Shown in pieces: positions 17,825 to 28,058 of a stretch of DNA of 64,000 bases; the stretch's first letter is position 1, and each line of letters starts with the position of its first letter. Source of the DNA: Paraburkholderia sp. FT54 (GTDB lineage Bacteria > Pseudomonadota > Gammaproteobacteria > Burkholderiales > Burkholderiaceae); NCBI RefSeq assembly GCF_031585635.1, contig NZ_CP134195.1, positions 3,658,001 through 3,722,000 of the forward strand, in the 5' to 3' direction. A model generated the notes under the pieces. It was not told the DNA's origin. It saw only the letters and a list, made by a program, of their open reading frames with translations, and made no database searches. The position numbers and the translations under genes are program-made.

Positions 17825-18727
17825 ATGCAGAAGTCTCCTACGCCGCAGCCCGCTGTGGCGCTCGATAACCGGCAACTCGATCTCCCGCTCTTCGCCGAGC
17901 CGGGGTCGACGTCGTCGTCTCCTTCACCGTCCGCACCAACACCTGGCGCTTTGCAGAGTTCGCCTGGCGGGCAGCAACCGGCCGTGCCGCTCGCGCCGGA
18001 TGGCAGCAAACTGCGCAGCCTCGCGATCGGCTCGCGGACGCTCCATTACGTGCTCAAGCGTTCGGCGCGCCGCTCGATAGGCTTCGCGATCGACAGCACC
18101 GGTCTGACGATCACCGCACCGCGCTGGGTCACGCTCGCTGATATCGAAACCGCGATCACTGAAAAGCAGCGCTGGATTTTCACGAAGTTGATCGAGTGGC
18201 AAACGCGTGTCGAACAGCGCGCGTTGCCGAAGGTCGATTGGAAAGACGGCGCCGAAGTGCCGTATCTCGGTCAGCCCGTGCGCGTGAAACTCGGCGCGCC
18301 GCAAGGCACGCTCGCGTTCAGCGCGGAAGATGCGGCGCTGCAAGTGCCACTGCCATTGCAAGCGGATCCGCAGCAGATCAAGGATCGCGTGCAAGGCTGG
18401 CTGCAGGGAGAAGCGAAGCGTCTGTTCGGCGAGCGCCTCGCGATTTACGCTGAGAAACTGGGCGTGAACTATCGCGCGTATGCGCTCTCGTCAGCGGCGA
18501 CGCGTTGGGGCAGTTGTTCGAGTGATGGCAAGATTCGCCTGAACTGGCGGCTGATTCACTTCCCGCTTTCCATCATCGATTACGTCGTCGCGCACGAACT
18601 CGCACATCTGCGTGAAATGAATCACAGCCCGCGCTTCTGGCAAACAGTCGAATCGATTTTTCCGGAATTCCGCGAAGCGCGCCAGACGTTGAAGTCGCAT
18701 CCGCCGGAATTGCTGCCGACGCTCTAA
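17825..18727 (+). CDS. YgjP-like (SprT/M48-type) metallopeptidase
   Basis: A 300-residue protein with a zinc-peptidase motif HELAH at 257-261 and a third ligand His267 (MNHSPRFW), as in the YgjP/DUF45 group. The first 65 residues are low-complexity, rich in Ser and Pro, and probably unstructured. A UTP-pyrophosphatase-like fold has been associated with YgjP homologues, so calling it a protease remains tentative. It is the last gene of the glyQS operon and is followed by a strong terminator. Confidence 0.8.
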   Translation: MQKSPTPQPAVALDNRQLDLPLFAEPGSTSSSPSPSAPTPGALQSSPGGQQPAVPLAPDGSKLRSLAIGSRTLHYVLKRSARRSIGFAIDSTGLTITAPRWVTLADIETAITEKQRWIFTKLIEWQTRVEQRALPKVDWKDGAEVPYLGQPVRVKLGAPQGTLAFSAEDAALQVPLPLQADPQQIKDRVQGWLQGEAKRLFGERLAIYAEKLGVNYRAYALSSAATRWGSCSSDGKIRLNWRLIHFPLSIIDYVVAHELAHLREMNHSPRFWQTVESIFPEFREARQTLKSHPPELLPTL

Positions 18728-18745
18728 GGCGTTGCTCGTGCCTTG

Positions 18746-18782
18746 AAACCGGCGCTTCAATTTCAATCTGAAGCGCCGGTTT
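18746..18782. terminator. Bidirectional rho-independent terminator
   Basis: Perfect 14-base arms AAACCGGCGCTTCA (18746-18759) and TGAAGCGCCGGTTT (18769-18782) with a 9-base loop, located between two convergent genes. The T-rich end of one arm and A-rich end of the other make it usable in both directions. Confidence 0.85.
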
Positions 18783-18797
18783 GTCGCACACTGCCGC

Positions 18798-19199
18798 TCA
18801 TTCCGAGCAGAACGTCTCCTGCAGATGACGCCAGGTCACCTTGCCGTGCGCGTCGAGATCCATCACCGCCGTGGAGCGCCGCACGTTCGCGTTGCCGGCG
18901 TGGTCGCGCTGATACTCGCGATATTTCACCACCGCCCCTGACGGATACTCCGCGACGATCTCCTTGTCGCGGATCGCGATGTGCGAGCCTGGGCGCGCGC
19001 CGTGCAGCTTTGAGAAAATCTCGCGCACGCCGGCGTGATCCAGTGCAACGCCCGACGTCATGACCAGCGTGAACTGCGGAGCAAAGCGCGCCATGATTCT
19101 TTGCAACGCGCCTTCGTCCGCGGAACCGTCGAACAGGGCTTCGATTTCGACGTGAATCTCGTCGAGTTCCTTGAAGTAGGGATTGATGTTATTCATCAT
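18798..19199 (-). CDS. SnoaL/NTF2-like protein (DUF4440 type)
   Basis: A 133-residue protein with a cone-shaped NTF2-like fold: an N-terminal helix with LFDGSADEGALQRIMARFAPQFTLVMTSG, then strand-rich segments and a C-terminal WRHLQETF. The function is unknown, and homologues include polyketide cyclases and steroid isomerase relatives. Two ATGs in tandem at 19199 and 19196 follow AAGG. The second has better spacing. The gene is 23 bp behind gloA and probably forms a two-gene operon with it. Confidence 0.75.
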   Translation of the reverse strand: MMNNINPYFKELDEIHVEIEALFDGSADEGALQRIMARFAPQFTLVMTSGVALDHAGVREIFSKLHGARPGSHIAIRDKEIVAEYPSGAVVKYREYQRDHAGNANVRRSTAVMDLDAHGKVTWRHLQETFCSE

Positions 19200-19222
19200 C
19201 TGGCCTTGCCCTGCCGCCAGCC

Positions 19223-19609
19223 TTATTTCTTCTTCTGGATGAACTCGATCTTGTAGCCGTCCGGGTCCGTGACGAAGGCGATCACGGTCGTGCCGTGTTT
19301 CATCGGGCCGGCTTCGCGCACAACCGTACCGCCTTGTGCCTTGATCTTGTCACATGCGGCGTAGGCATCGTCTACTTCCACGGCGAGGTGGCCAAAGCCG
19401 GTGCCGAGGTCGTACGAGGGCGTGTCCCAGTTCTGGGTGAGTTCGAGAACGGTGCCGTTGCGTTCGTCTTCGTATCCGACGAATGCCAGCGTGAATTTGC
19501 CGTCCGGATAATCGTCGCGGCGCAGCAGTTTCATGCCGAGCAGTTCAGTGTAGAAGGCAATCGAACGGTCCAGGTCGCCGACCCGGAGCATGGTGTGAAG
19601 CAGGCGCAT
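19223..19609 (-). CDS. gloA: Lactoylglutathione lyase (glyoxalase I)
   Basis: Converts the hemithioacetal of methylglyoxal and glutathione to S-lactoylglutathione. It has 128 residues and all four metal ligands of the Ni-type enzyme: His5, Glu56, His74 and Glu122. The classical [11 protein letters not shown] helix follows residue 20. The ATG at 19609 starts [16 protein letters not shown]. Upstream in-frame codons were ignored because this start matches the family length. Confidence 0.95.
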   Translation of the reverse strand: MRLLHTMLRVGDLDRSIAFYTELLGMKLLRRDDYPDGKFTLAFVGYEDERNGTVLELTQNWDTPSYDLGTGFGHLAVEVDDAYAACDKIKAQGGTVVREAGPMKHGTTVIAFVTDPDGYKIEFIQKKK

Positions 19610-19696
19610 TGTGCACTCCCTGTTGCGTGGTAACGAGACCGTCAATGTACCCGGAATCGCGCGACGCTGCAGAGCGTGCCACCGGTGAATCAGTAC

Positions 19697-20818
19697 TCAG
19701 AACTGATGTCGCACGCCTGCCATCAAGCCGATCTGCGAGCCTTTCTGCGCGAGTCCGACGCTGTTGACGCCCTGCAACTGCGCGCCGATCAGGCCGCCGC
19801 GGTACAGCGAATAATCCCCTTCCAGATAGACGTCCGTGCGTCTGGACAGGTTGTAGTCGGCCACGAGCTGGTACTGCCAGGCCGAGCCGTCCTGCGCGGC
19901 GGTCTTGCCGTCCTGCAACGTACGCCAGACGTTCGCGGCAAAATGCCACTTGTTGCTGACCTGTTGCGTGATGCCGCCCATGATCATGCGGCGCCGCGCA
20001 AAGTCCGTGTACTTGAGCGCCGCCAGCGCAGACGCGGTGAACGGCCCGTTGGCGAAGTTCGAAAAACCCGCATCGTTCTGATTGACGATGTAGCCGGCGG
20101 AAAAGCGCGTCAGATTCCATGTGTACGAGCCGCCGAAAGTCCATGTCTTCGCGGCCGCGCCGTTAACAGAATCTTTCGACTCTTCGTACGCGCCACCGAC
20201 GCTGAACGGACCGCCTTCCGGTTTGTAAGCCGCGGCTGCGCCGATCTGGCTGCCGTAGGCATTGCCCGCGTTGCCGCCGAATGCGTAACCGGCCGCAAAC
20301 GTGAAGCCGCTATATCTCGCCTGATATTGCACCTGGTTGCTGGTCCAGATGCCGCCCGTCATGGTGATTTCAGGTTGAAAGCTGAAGTCGTAGGGGATCC
20401 AGTAATTGCTGCCGTAACCGGCCACCGTGACGCCCTCGATCACAACGTTGTACTGACGGCCGAGAATGATCTGGCCGTAAGAATCCGAACGCACGCCGAC
20501 TTGCGCTTCATTGAAAAACGGCAGCGTGGGATCGCTTTGGCCGGTGTTGATGTAGATGCGGTTTTCGAGTTTGAAGAAGGTAGACCAGCCGCCGCCCAGA
20601 TCTTCGACGCCCTTCAGCCCCCAGCGGCTTTGCGTCATGCCGCCGGTGCCGAGTCCGATCGACGAGTCGCCGGCCTGGTTGACGTGAGTCAGATAGCGTA
20701 CGCTTTCGTCGACTACGCCGTACAGCGTCACGCTGGATTGCGCATGCGCCATTTGCCCGCCCAACGACGCCAATGCCGCGGGCACCGCGGCCGCTGCCCA
20801 CCTGCTTACGTTTTTCAT
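19697..20818 (-). CDS. Gram-negative porin (OmpC/DcaP-type, betaproteobacterial)
   Basis: A 373-residue outer-membrane trimeric porin. It has a signal peptide of about 26 residues ending AHA, then QSSVTLYGVVDESVRYL and the GGMTQSRWGLKGVEDLGGG motif shared by Burkholderia and Bordetella porins. The C-terminal Phe is needed for barrel assembly (GVRHQF). GAGGAGAA precedes the ATG. It is a single gene, divergent from the DMT exporter. The 256-bp upstream region contains no feature that I could name. Confidence 0.92.
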   Translation of the reverse strand: MKNVSRWAAAAVPAALASLGGQMAHAQSSVTLYGVVDESVRYLTHVNQAGDSSIGLGTGGMTQSRWGLKGVEDLGGGWSTFFKLENRIYINTGQSDPTLPFFNEAQVGVRSDSYGQIILGRQYNVVIEGVTVAGYGSNYWIPYDFSFQPEITMTGGIWTSNQVQYQARYSGFTFAAGYAFGGNAGNAYGSQIGAAAAYKPEGGPFSVGGAYEESKDSVNGAAAKTWTFGGSYTWNLTRFSAGYIVNQNDAGFSNFANGPFTASALAALKYTDFARRRMIMGGITQQVSNKWHFAANVWRTLQDGKTAAQDGSAWQYQLVADYNLSRRTDVYLEGDYSLYRGGLIGAQLQGVNSVGLAQKGSQIGLMAGVRHQF

Positions 20819-21074
20819 ATCTTCTCCTCGTACAGGCTCCGCGTCGCGCGGGTAGGGTTCGTCTGCGTTGAATGTCCTGACAAAACGTTAGTGGCTGAAC
20901 CTTAGCGCGAAACGGCACCCATGCGAAATTAGTCTGTGGCACGTGTTGTTAGTCGGCAAAAAGCCTGCCGCCTTGCTTGCAGGCCGTAAGAAGCACGCGT
21001 AGGCGGTGGGGTCATCGGCTGGCGGCTCGGGCAGGTTTGATATCGTACGAGCTCTTCTCGCCGCCACTGACCCC

Positions 21075-22010
21075 ATGAACACCACTGCCCTGCCCGCACG
21101 CCGCGCCCCGGATAGCTTCGCCATCCTGTTGATGATCGGACTGTGCGCGATCTGGGGTCTCCAGCAAGTCGCGATCAAGAGCACCAACACGGCGCTGCCG
21201 CCGGTCTTTCAGGCTGGGCTGCGTTCGGCGATCGCGGCGTTGCTGGTATGGGGCTGGGCGCGCTCACGCGGCACGCCGCTCTTTCGCGACGACGGCACCC
21301 TGGGTGCCGGCCTGCTTGCGGGCGTACTGTTCGCGGGCGAGTTCGTGTGTATTTTTCTCGGCCTGACGCTGACCAGCGCATCGCGCATGGCGGTCTTTCT
21401 TTACACTGCGCCGTGCTTCACGGCGCTCGGCCTGCACTGGTTCGTCGACGGCGAGCGCATGCGGCGGATCCAGTGGTTCGGCATCGTCGTGGCGTTCGCG
21501 GGCATGACCCTCGCCTTCGCGGACGGCTTCCTGCATGGCCACGCCGCGCGCGGCTCGTTGCTAACGGGTGCCGCCGGCGACGCGCTCGGCGTGCTGGCCG
21601 GCATTGCGTGGGCCGCGACCACCGTGGTGGTGCGCGCCACGCGCCTCGCTCAATCGAGCGCCAGCAAGACGCTGTTCTATCAACTGATGGTGTCGGCGGT
21701 GGTGCTGCTCGCGCTTGCGCTCGGACTCGGCCAGGCGCACGTGGCAACCGTCACGCCGCTGGCGGTGGCGAGCCTTGCGTATCAGGCGGTGGTCGTCGCG
21801 TTCGTCAGCTATCTGGTGTGGTTCTGGTTGCTGACGCGCTATATCGCGTCGCGCCTGTCGGTGTTCTCGTTCCTCACGCCGCTGTTCGGCGTGACCTTCG
21901 GTGTACTGCTGCTCGGCGAGTCATTCAGCGTGCGCTTTCTGATGGCCGCGGTCCTCGTGTTGACCGGCATCGCGCTAGTCAACGCACCGGCAAAGCGGGT
22001 GGCAATCTAG
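21075..22010 (+). CDS. DMT-superfamily transporter (EamA domains)
   Basis: A 311-residue inner-membrane exporter with ten predicted hydrophobic helices in two EamA repeats. The repeats start near residue 15 (ILLMIGLCAIWGLQQVAIK) and near residue 172 (DALGVLAGIAWAATTVVVRA). Such proteins export amino acids or other metabolites, but no substrate can be read from the sequence. The ATG at 21075 was chosen because the longer open frame to 21006 adds a hydrophilic leader. Confidence 0.85.
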   Translation: MNTTALPARRAPDSFAILLMIGLCAIWGLQQVAIKSTNTALPPVFQAGLRSAIAALLVWGWARSRGTPLFRDDGTLGAGLLAGVLFAGEFVCIFLGLTLTSASRMAVFLYTAPCFTALGLHWFVDGERMRRIQWFGIVVAFAGMTLAFADGFLHGHAARGSLLTGAAGDALGVLAGIAWAATTVVVRATRLAQSSASKTLFYQLMVSAVVLLALALGLGQAHVATVTPLAVASLAYQAVVVAFVSYLVWFWLLTRYIASRLSVFSFLTPLFGVTFGVLLLGESFSVRFLMAAVLVLTGIALVNAPAKRVAI

Positions 22011-22050
22011 AGCCTGGGAGCGTCAGCGCTCAAGGTTCAAGGCTCAGGAC

Positions 22051-22881
22051 TTAGGCTTTGGCCGCCACGATCTGCGCCACGCGCACGTATTCGGCCACCG
22101 GCACGTCTTCGGCGCGGCGTTGCAGATCGAAACCGAGCGCCTCGAAATCCACCGAATCGCGATACGCAGCAAGCGTGTTGCGCAACATCTTGCGACGCTG
22201 CGAGAACGCGGCCGTCACCACTTCGCCGAGCACGCGCTCGTCCACCGGCGCCAACTCATGCAGCTCGTACGGGATCATCCGCACGATCGCCGAATCGACT
22301 TTCGGCGGCGGGTTGAACGCTTCGGGCGGCACGTCGAGTTGCTTGTCGATCACATAGCGGTATTGCAGCATCACCGAGAGACGGCTGAACGCCTTGGTGC
22401 CCGGCTCCGCCACCATCCGCTCGACCACTTCGTTCTGCAACATGAAGTGCTGATCGATCACGCGATGCGCGAACGACGTCAGATGAAACAGCAGCGGGCT
22501 CGAAATGTTGTACGGCAGATTGCCGACAATGCGCAGCGACGCTTTCTCGCCAGGCGCGGCCAGCGAGCCGAAGTCGAACGCGAGCGCGTCGCCCGCATGC
22601 AGTTCGAGCAGGCCGCCGAATTTCGTCTTCAGACGGCCGATCAGATCGCGATCCAGTTCGACGGCGTGCAAGGGCGCTTCCGGCGTCGCCAGACGCTCGA
22701 TCAGCGGCTCGGTGAGCGCGCCGAGGCCCGGCCCGATCTCGACCATGCGCTCGCCGCGTTGCGGCCGGATGACATCGACGATCGAATCGATCACGCCCAT
22801 GTCGACCAGAAAATTCTGCCCGAAACGCTTGCGCGCGATATGGCCTTGGTGCCGGCCCTGTTGCTGTCTGCTGGTGGACAT
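22051..22881 (-). CDS. rsmA: 16S rRNA (adenine(1518)-N6/adenine(1519)-N6)-dimethyltransferase
   Basis: KsgA: dimethylates A1518 and A1519 of 16S rRNA late in 30S assembly. It has 276 residues. The signature KRFGQNFL occurs at about 18-25, with SAM site [13 protein letters not shown] and catalytic [12 protein letters not shown]. It is the last gene of the lptD-surA-pdxA-rsmA series, the same order as in E. coli and Pseudomonas. The 142-bp gap to pdxA is unusually long for this operon. Confidence 0.96.
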   Translation of the reverse strand: MSTSRQQQGRHQGHIARKRFGQNFLVDMGVIDSIVDVIRPQRGERMVEIGPGLGALTEPLIERLATPEAPLHAVELDRDLIGRLKTKFGGLLELHAGDALAFDFGSLAAPGEKASLRIVGNLPYNISSPLLFHLTSFAHRVIDQHFMLQNEVVERMVAEPGTKAFSRLSVMLQYRYVIDKQLDVPPEAFNPPPKVDSAIVRMIPYELHELAPVDERVLGEVVTAAFSQRRKMLRNTLAAYRDSVDFEALGFDLQRRAEDVPVAEYVRVAQIVAAKA

Positions 22882-23023
22882 CGAAGAAACGCTAAGAAAG
22901 AGAACGGCTTAAGAAAAGGAACTTGCCGAGCGGCGCGCGCTTTTCGGCGGCGCTCGCCAGGCGGCATCCGCCACTAGCGGCGGCGTATATGCAAAAAGCA
23001 GCCAGCCGCGCGGCGGCGCCGAA

Positions 23024-24034
23024 TCAGCCCGCGCGGCGGTGTTGCGCCATCGACACCGCCGTGTCGATCGCGGCGATCAGGCTGCCCGCGTCGGCACGGC
23101 CCGTGCCGGCCAGATCGAGGGCGGTGCCGTGATCGACCGAGGTGCGGATGATCGGCAAACCGAGCGTGACGTTGATGCCTTCACCGAACGTGGCGTATTT
23201 CAAAACTGGCAGGCCCTGGTCGTGGAACATGGCCAGCACGCAATCGGCCTCATCCAGATAGCGCGGCTGGAACAGCGTGTCGGCCGGATACGGACCGCGC
23301 GCGTCGATGCCTTGAGCGTCGGCGAGCTTCAGCGCCGGCGTGATGACCTCGATTTCCTCGCGGCCCAGATAACCGTTTTCGCCCGCGTGCGGGTTCAGCC
23401 CCGTCACGAGGATGCGCGGCGCCGGCAATCCGAAGTGGTGCCGCAAATCGTGATCGATGATGCGCAGCGTCTCGAGAATGCCTTCGATGGAAAGCGCGGC
23501 GGAGACATCTTTGAGCGGCAGATGCGTGGTCGCCAGTGCGACGCGCAACGGCCGCTTGCCGGTGCCGGCCAGCATCATCACCACCTGCGGCGTGTGCGTA
23601 CGCTCGGCCAGATATTCGGTGTGGCCGGTGAACGGCACGCCGGCGTCGTTGATGGTGCTCTTTTGCAGCGGCGCGGTGACGATCGCGTCGAACGTGCCGG
23701 CCACCGCGCCGTCGATCGCGATGTCGAGCAGATCGAGCACGTAGCGGCCGTTGGCCGCGTTGAGCTTGCCCGCGACAGCCGGCGCCCCGAGCGGCCGGTG
23801 TTGCAGGCGCACGCGCTTGCCGTCCGCCACCAGTGCGCTCCAGTCGACACCCACGGCCTGCGCGCGTGCCGCGAGCAGATCCGCGTCCCCCAGCACGATG
23901 AACTGCGCGTGGGGCCAATGCGCCGCCGCGCCGGCCAGTGCCTGCGCCGTCAATTCGGGGCCGACGCCGGCAGGCTCGCCGGTCGTGATCGCGATCTGCA
24001 ACGGTGGGCGGGCGGACTGGGTGGCGCTTGTCAT
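23024..24034 (-). CDS. pdxA: 4-hydroxythreonine-4-phosphate dehydrogenase
   Basis: NAD-dependent oxidation in pyridoxal 5'-phosphate synthesis. It has 336 residues. The family start [18 protein letters not shown] is present, with metal-site histidines in [10 protein letters not shown] and [11 protein letters not shown], and the ending [21 protein letters not shown]. It starts 5 bases after the surA stop, so they are tightly coupled. Confidence 0.95.
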   Translation of the reverse strand: MTSATQSARPPLQIAITTGEPAGVGPELTAQALAGAAAHWPHAQFIVLGDADLLAARAQAVGVDWSALVADGKRVRLQHRPLGAPAVAGKLNAANGRYVLDLLDIAIDGAVAGTFDAIVTAPLQKSTINDAGVPFTGHTEYLAERTHTPQVVMMLAGTGKRPLRVALATTHLPLKDVSAALSIEGILETLRIIDHDLRHHFGLPAPRILVTGLNPHAGENGYLGREEIEVITPALKLADAQGIDARGPYPADTLFQPRYLDEADCVLAMFHDQGLPVLKYATFGEGINVTLGLPIIRTSVDHGTALDLAGTGRADAGSLIAAIDTAVSMAQHRRAG

Positions 24035-24039
24035 GACGG

Positions 24040-25392
24040 TTATTGCGTGCTCGACAGTGTAGGCTTCACTTCCACGTATGCAGTATCGCGCAGTTCGCGC
24101 AACCAGTCCGCGTAAGCCTGTTCCGCCTTGCGTTGACCGATGGCCTGGCGCGCCAGATCCATCTGCTGCGAGACCGAACCTTCCGATTCGCGGCGGCCCA
24201 AGACCTGAATCAGGTGGTAGCCGTATTCGCTGCGGACCGGGTCGCTGATCTGGCCGTCCTGCAGGCCGTTCATGGCGCGCTCGAATTCCGGCACGGTCTC
24301 GCCCGGGCTGATCCAGCCGAGGTCGCCGCCTTGCGACGACGAACCGTCTTGCGAATACGTGTGCGCGAATTTCGCGAAGTCGCCGCCCGCGGCAATCTCG
24401 TTCTTGATTTCGAGCAGCTTCTGACGCGCCTGCGGTTCCGACATGCCGTCGCCGACGCGCAGCAGAATGTGACGCACGTGCGTTTGCACGAGCTTCGGCG
24501 CATCCGAGCTGGTGCCCTGACCCGCGCGGCGATCGACCAGACGCACGATTTCAAAGCCGTCGCTGGTGCGGATCAGATCCGGATTGACTTCGCCGGGACG
24601 CATCGTCGAAGCGGCCTTGACGAATTCAGGCGGCAGCTTGGCCGGTGAAGCGAAACCCGTATCGCCGCCTTTCGATGCATCCGGCGCCTGCGAATTGGCC
24701 TTCGCCAGCTTTTCGAAATTGGCGCCGCCCTTGGCTTCGGCGAGCAGCGCCTGCGCCTTCTGCTGCGCCGCTTCGATATCCGTCTCCGACGCGTTCAGCG
24801 GCGCCTTGATGAAAATGTGCTGCAGATGCAGGTCGCTCGTCAGGCCGGCGTTCGGGCCGCGCTGACTGGCGATGTAGTTCGCGACTTCCGCGTCCGACAC
24901 GGTGACCTTGCTGTCCACTTCCTTCTCGCGCAGACGCGAAAGCGTCAGCTCGGTACGCGCGTCGCTGGTGAACGTGCTCCAGGGCACGCCTTGCGCCTCG
25001 ATGCGCGAGCGGTACACGTCGAGCGTCAGGTTGTTCGCCGCAGCAAGCCGTTCGAGCGTTTTCTGCACGGTGGCGTCGTCGATGTTGATGTTGTCTTCTT
25101 TTGCCTTCTGCAACTGGATGCGTTCCAGCACCATCTGGTTGAGCACCTGCTGGCGCAGCTGGTCCATCGGCGGGACCGGCGCGTTCTGCTGGTTCAGGCG
25201 GCGGGTGATCAGGCCCATGCGATCGTCGAGTTCGCGCCGCGTAATGACACCGTTGTTGACCACTGCGGCAATGGTGTCGACCGTCTGGCCGCTACTGCCG
25301 CCCAGCGCCTGCGCCTGCACCGGCGCAATCGACAGGAAAGACGCCGCGGCGGCCAGACCGGCCGCAAGCGTTGCCAAGCGAAGCTTTTTCAT
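24040..25392 (-). CDS. surA: Periplasmic chaperone/peptidyl-prolyl isomerase SurA
   Basis: Escorts outer-membrane proteins, notably LptD and porins, through the periplasm. It has 450 residues, with a signal peptide of about 29 residues (ending PVQAQA), a SurA N-terminal chaperone domain and two parvulin domains around [10 protein letters not shown] and [13 protein letters not shown]. The ATG at 25392 starts [12 protein letters not shown]. An upstream in-frame start overlapping the lptD end would add a non-signal leader. It follows lptD by 77 bp. Confidence 0.95.
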   Translation of the reverse strand: MKKLRLATLAAGLAAAASFLSIAPVQAQALGGSSGQTVDTIAAVVNNGVITRRELDDRMGLITRRLNQQNAPVPPMDQLRQQVLNQMVLERIQLQKAKEDNINIDDATVQKTLERLAAANNLTLDVYRSRIEAQGVPWSTFTSDARTELTLSRLREKEVDSKVTVSDAEVANYIASQRGPNAGLTSDLHLQHIFIKAPLNASETDIEAAQQKAQALLAEAKGGANFEKLAKANSQAPDASKGGDTGFASPAKLPPEFVKAASTMRPGEVNPDLIRTSDGFEIVRLVDRRAGQGTSSDAPKLVQTHVRHILLRVGDGMSEPQARQKLLEIKNEIAAGGDFAKFAHTYSQDGSSSQGGDLGWISPGETVPEFERAMNGLQDGQISDPVRSEYGYHLIQVLGRRESEGSVSQQMDLARQAIGQRKAEQAYADWLRELRDTAYVEVKPTLSSTQ

Positions 25393-25469
25393 GATTGCCA
25401 CAGATACTCCAATGATGTCGGGCGCGCCTGGCCCGTCTTTTTCGCACTTTATGAATGATCGGGCGAGCG

Positions 25470-27836
25470 TCATTCGTAGTTGATGAAACGGGATTCCGGC
25501 GGCGGCGGCGGCGGCAACGGCGTGTAGCCCGCCACGCTGGCGCGGAATGCGCTCATCAAGCCGTTGTCGACGCTCGACAAGCCCTTGAACGTCAACTGCG
25601 CGAGGAACCGCGTGCTCGACTGATTCTGCCCCGAGGTGTTCAGACCGTTCGCGTAGCGCTGGATCCCGGCGCCGAGCGTCCAGCAGTCAGCGTCGTACTG
25701 CAGGCCGACCAGACCGTCGACGATCCGATGGCCGCCCAGGTCGTAGTTGAAACGGCCCACACCGTATACCCGGTGCGTGAGCGGCCATTGGCCCGAAATC
25801 AACACCTGATTGATCGGCTGGTTGTCCAGCGTGGTGTTCGCGCGGGTGTAGCGGTACGCGACGTTGATCACCTTGCCGGTGGCCGGACTGAACCCGAAGC
25901 CGACGCTCGTCTTCGTCAACTGGTTGTTGTCGGCATTATATTGGAACGCCGTTTCCGAAGCGAAACCAGCGCCGAGCTTGACCGAAGCCCCCGCGATCAG
26001 GTCCGAATGCGTGACCTGCGCGCTGGTCTGCGTAGGCTGCAATGTGACGCGCTGGTCCTGGAAGTAGTACTGCTGCGCGATCACGAATCGCGCCCGCTCG
26101 TCGCCCGTCGCCGCGTTGATGAAGCGCGTGGTGAGAGCGGCCGTCAGACGGTTCGCGTCGGCGATCCGGTCGTTACCGACGAAAGTGTTCGGCGTGAAGA
26201 TCTCCGCCAGCCCGAAGTCGGAATCGGCGGTGTCGAACAGCGGCGCGGATTCCTGATTGCGGAACGGCGTGTACACGTAGTACAGGCGCGGCTCCAGCGT
26301 CTGGATGTAATCCTCGCCGAAGATGCGCACCGAGCGGTCGAAGATCAGGCCCGTGTCGAACGTGAACGTCGGGATCGATTCGGTGAAGTTCTTCGGCGTG
26401 CCGACCGGCACGTCGTCGCCGATATTGCGCAGGTTGTACGACGCAAAGTGCCACTGCACCTTTGGCGTGACGAAGTAACCCGGCCCGACCACCGAATACG
26501 AGAGGTACGGGTTGAACATCACCCGCTGACCTTCGGTCATGTCCGCGGTGGTGATGCGGAAATTCGTGTAGTCCGCTTCCGCGCCGTAGTCGAAGCCGCC
26601 GACGTTGTACTTCGCGTACTTCACGTTCAACTGCGGCTCGCGGCCGTAAGGCGCAATGGACGGCGTGAGCGTCTGCCAGTGCTGTTCACGCGCGAGCACC
26701 GACCACGGGCCGTTGTTATAGGTCAACCCGGCTTCCTGTTGATACAGGAGCTGGGTGCCGTTCATGAACTGACTGACCGACGACGACAGGTCTTCCGGAT
26801 ACGTGTTGTCCGAGACCTTGTTGTAGTAGATGTAGCCGCCGAACCCGTTGCCGAAGTTCTGGTTGTGCTGGATGTACAGCGCGTAGCGGTTGGTCTTGGT
26901 CAGATGGTCGTCCGGCAGGAACTCGCCGGTGATCGAACCGGAATACGTGGGCGACAGATAACGGAACGTGGACTGCAACTGCACGCCGCGCTTGGAGATC
27001 AGACGCGGCGTAACCGTCAGATCGCGATTCGGCGCGATGTTGAAGTAATACGGCACCGACAGTTCGAAACCGTTCGTCGAACTCAGCGAGAACGTGGGCG
27101 GCAGAATCCCGCTGCGCCGCTGGCCCGAGAGCGGGAACGACAACCAGGGCGAGGCGAACACCGGCACGCCCTGGAAGAACAGCACGCCGTTGTGGGCGAC
27201 GCCTTCGTCCGCGCCGGTGTCGAAATCGAACTCGCTGCCCCTGATGTACCAGGCCGGATCGTCCGCGCACGCGCAAGCCGTGTAGGTGCCCTTCGTGAAG
27301 ACCGAGCGCTCGTTGTCGAGCAGGTCGACGCGCTCCGCGCTGCCCGAACCGCCCGTCATGTTGAAGTGGTACTTCGGCGCCGTCATGAAGCCTTCGCTCG
27401 AATCCACGCGCATGTGCGCTTCCGGTCCGACGAACGAGCTGCCGTTGTTGTCCACGTGGACCTGGCCGTACGCGTCGGCCATGTCCGTATCCTGGTCGTA
27501 ATGCAGCGCATCGGCCTTGATCACGACCGTATTGCGGCGCACCTCGGCCGAGCCCTTGGCGGCCATGTCCTGGTCGGTGGTGCCGGTGGTCGTGTCGCCG
27601 AGCACGAACGTGGCCGGCTTCTGACCCGCCTTCAGCGGATGTTCTTCCAGCTGCGGCGCAAGCTGCATGCCCCACGGAGCGTCGATAGGTTGCGGCTGCG
27701 CGGCTTCCCCCACCAGCTGGGCGTGCGCAAGCGCGGGCATCAGGCCCGGAACGGCGATCAACGCCGCGACGAGCCGCCTTTTGCGCGGCACAACGGCACA
27801 AGAGGGAGTCGTTTGGGAAAGCTGTCTAGGCGGCAT
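25470..27836 (-). CDS. lptD: LPS-assembly protein LptD (OstA)
   Basis: The outer-membrane barrel that inserts lipopolysaccharide into the outer leaflet with the LptE lipoprotein. It has 788 residues. A signal peptide ends at about residue 39 (PALAHAQ). It is followed by an OstA-like jellyroll ([22 protein letters not shown]) and a large barrel. Cysteines occur as CAC in the jellyroll edge region and one in DADCWTLG near the C-terminus. The last residues are unusual, a run of six prolines and ESRFINYE. It heads the operon lptD-surA-pdxA-rsmA and faces amgK. Confidence 0.95.
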   Translation of the reverse strand: MPPRQLSQTTPSCAVVPRKRRLVAALIAVPGLMPALAHAQLVGEAAQPQPIDAPWGMQLAPQLEEHPLKAGQKPATFVLGDTTTGTTDQDMAAKGSAEVRRNTVVIKADALHYDQDTDMADAYGQVHVDNNGSSFVGPEAHMRVDSSEGFMTAPKYHFNMTGGSGSAERVDLLDNERSVFTKGTYTACACADDPAWYIRGSEFDFDTGADEGVAHNGVLFFQGVPVFASPWLSFPLSGQRRSGILPPTFSLSSTNGFELSVPYYFNIAPNRDLTVTPRLISKRGVQLQSTFRYLSPTYSGSITGEFLPDDHLTKTNRYALYIQHNQNFGNGFGGYIYYNKVSDNTYPEDLSSSVSQFMNGTQLLYQQEAGLTYNNGPWSVLAREQHWQTLTPSIAPYGREPQLNVKYAKYNVGGFDYGAEADYTNFRITTADMTEGQRVMFNPYLSYSVVGPGYFVTPKVQWHFASYNLRNIGDDVPVGTPKNFTESIPTFTFDTGLIFDRSVRIFGEDYIQTLEPRLYYVYTPFRNQESAPLFDTADSDFGLAEIFTPNTFVGNDRIADANRLTAALTTRFINAATGDERARFVIAQQYYFQDQRVTLQPTQTSAQVTHSDLIAGASVKLGAGFASETAFQYNADNNQLTKTSVGFGFSPATGKVINVAYRYTRANTTLDNQPINQVLISGQWPLTHRVYGVGRFNYDLGGHRIVDGLVGLQYDADCWTLGAGIQRYANGLNTSGQNQSSTRFLAQLTFKGLSSVDNGLMSAFRASVAGYTPLPPPPPPESRFINYE

Positions 27837-28058
27837 GTATCGTTTGGCGAATCGGCTCGTCCGTCAGCATCTGCAGTCACGGTCCACCGCCTGCACACCC
27901 CGACCGTGACAGTCGGCTGCACATCAATATTTACAATCTGTCGAACGATGAGGCGGGCGGTAAAGCGGAATACGCGAAAGCTGGCGTGAGCCGCGTCAAA
28001 AAAGTCGTGGGGTATTATATGGCAAGACGTTGCCCCTCTGAATTTGCCGCCGGTTTTC

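Noticed and set aside
25455..27989. 844-codon open frame on the plus strand
   Set aside because: It is the antisense shadow of lptD, rich in Arg, Val and His, and has no family motif.
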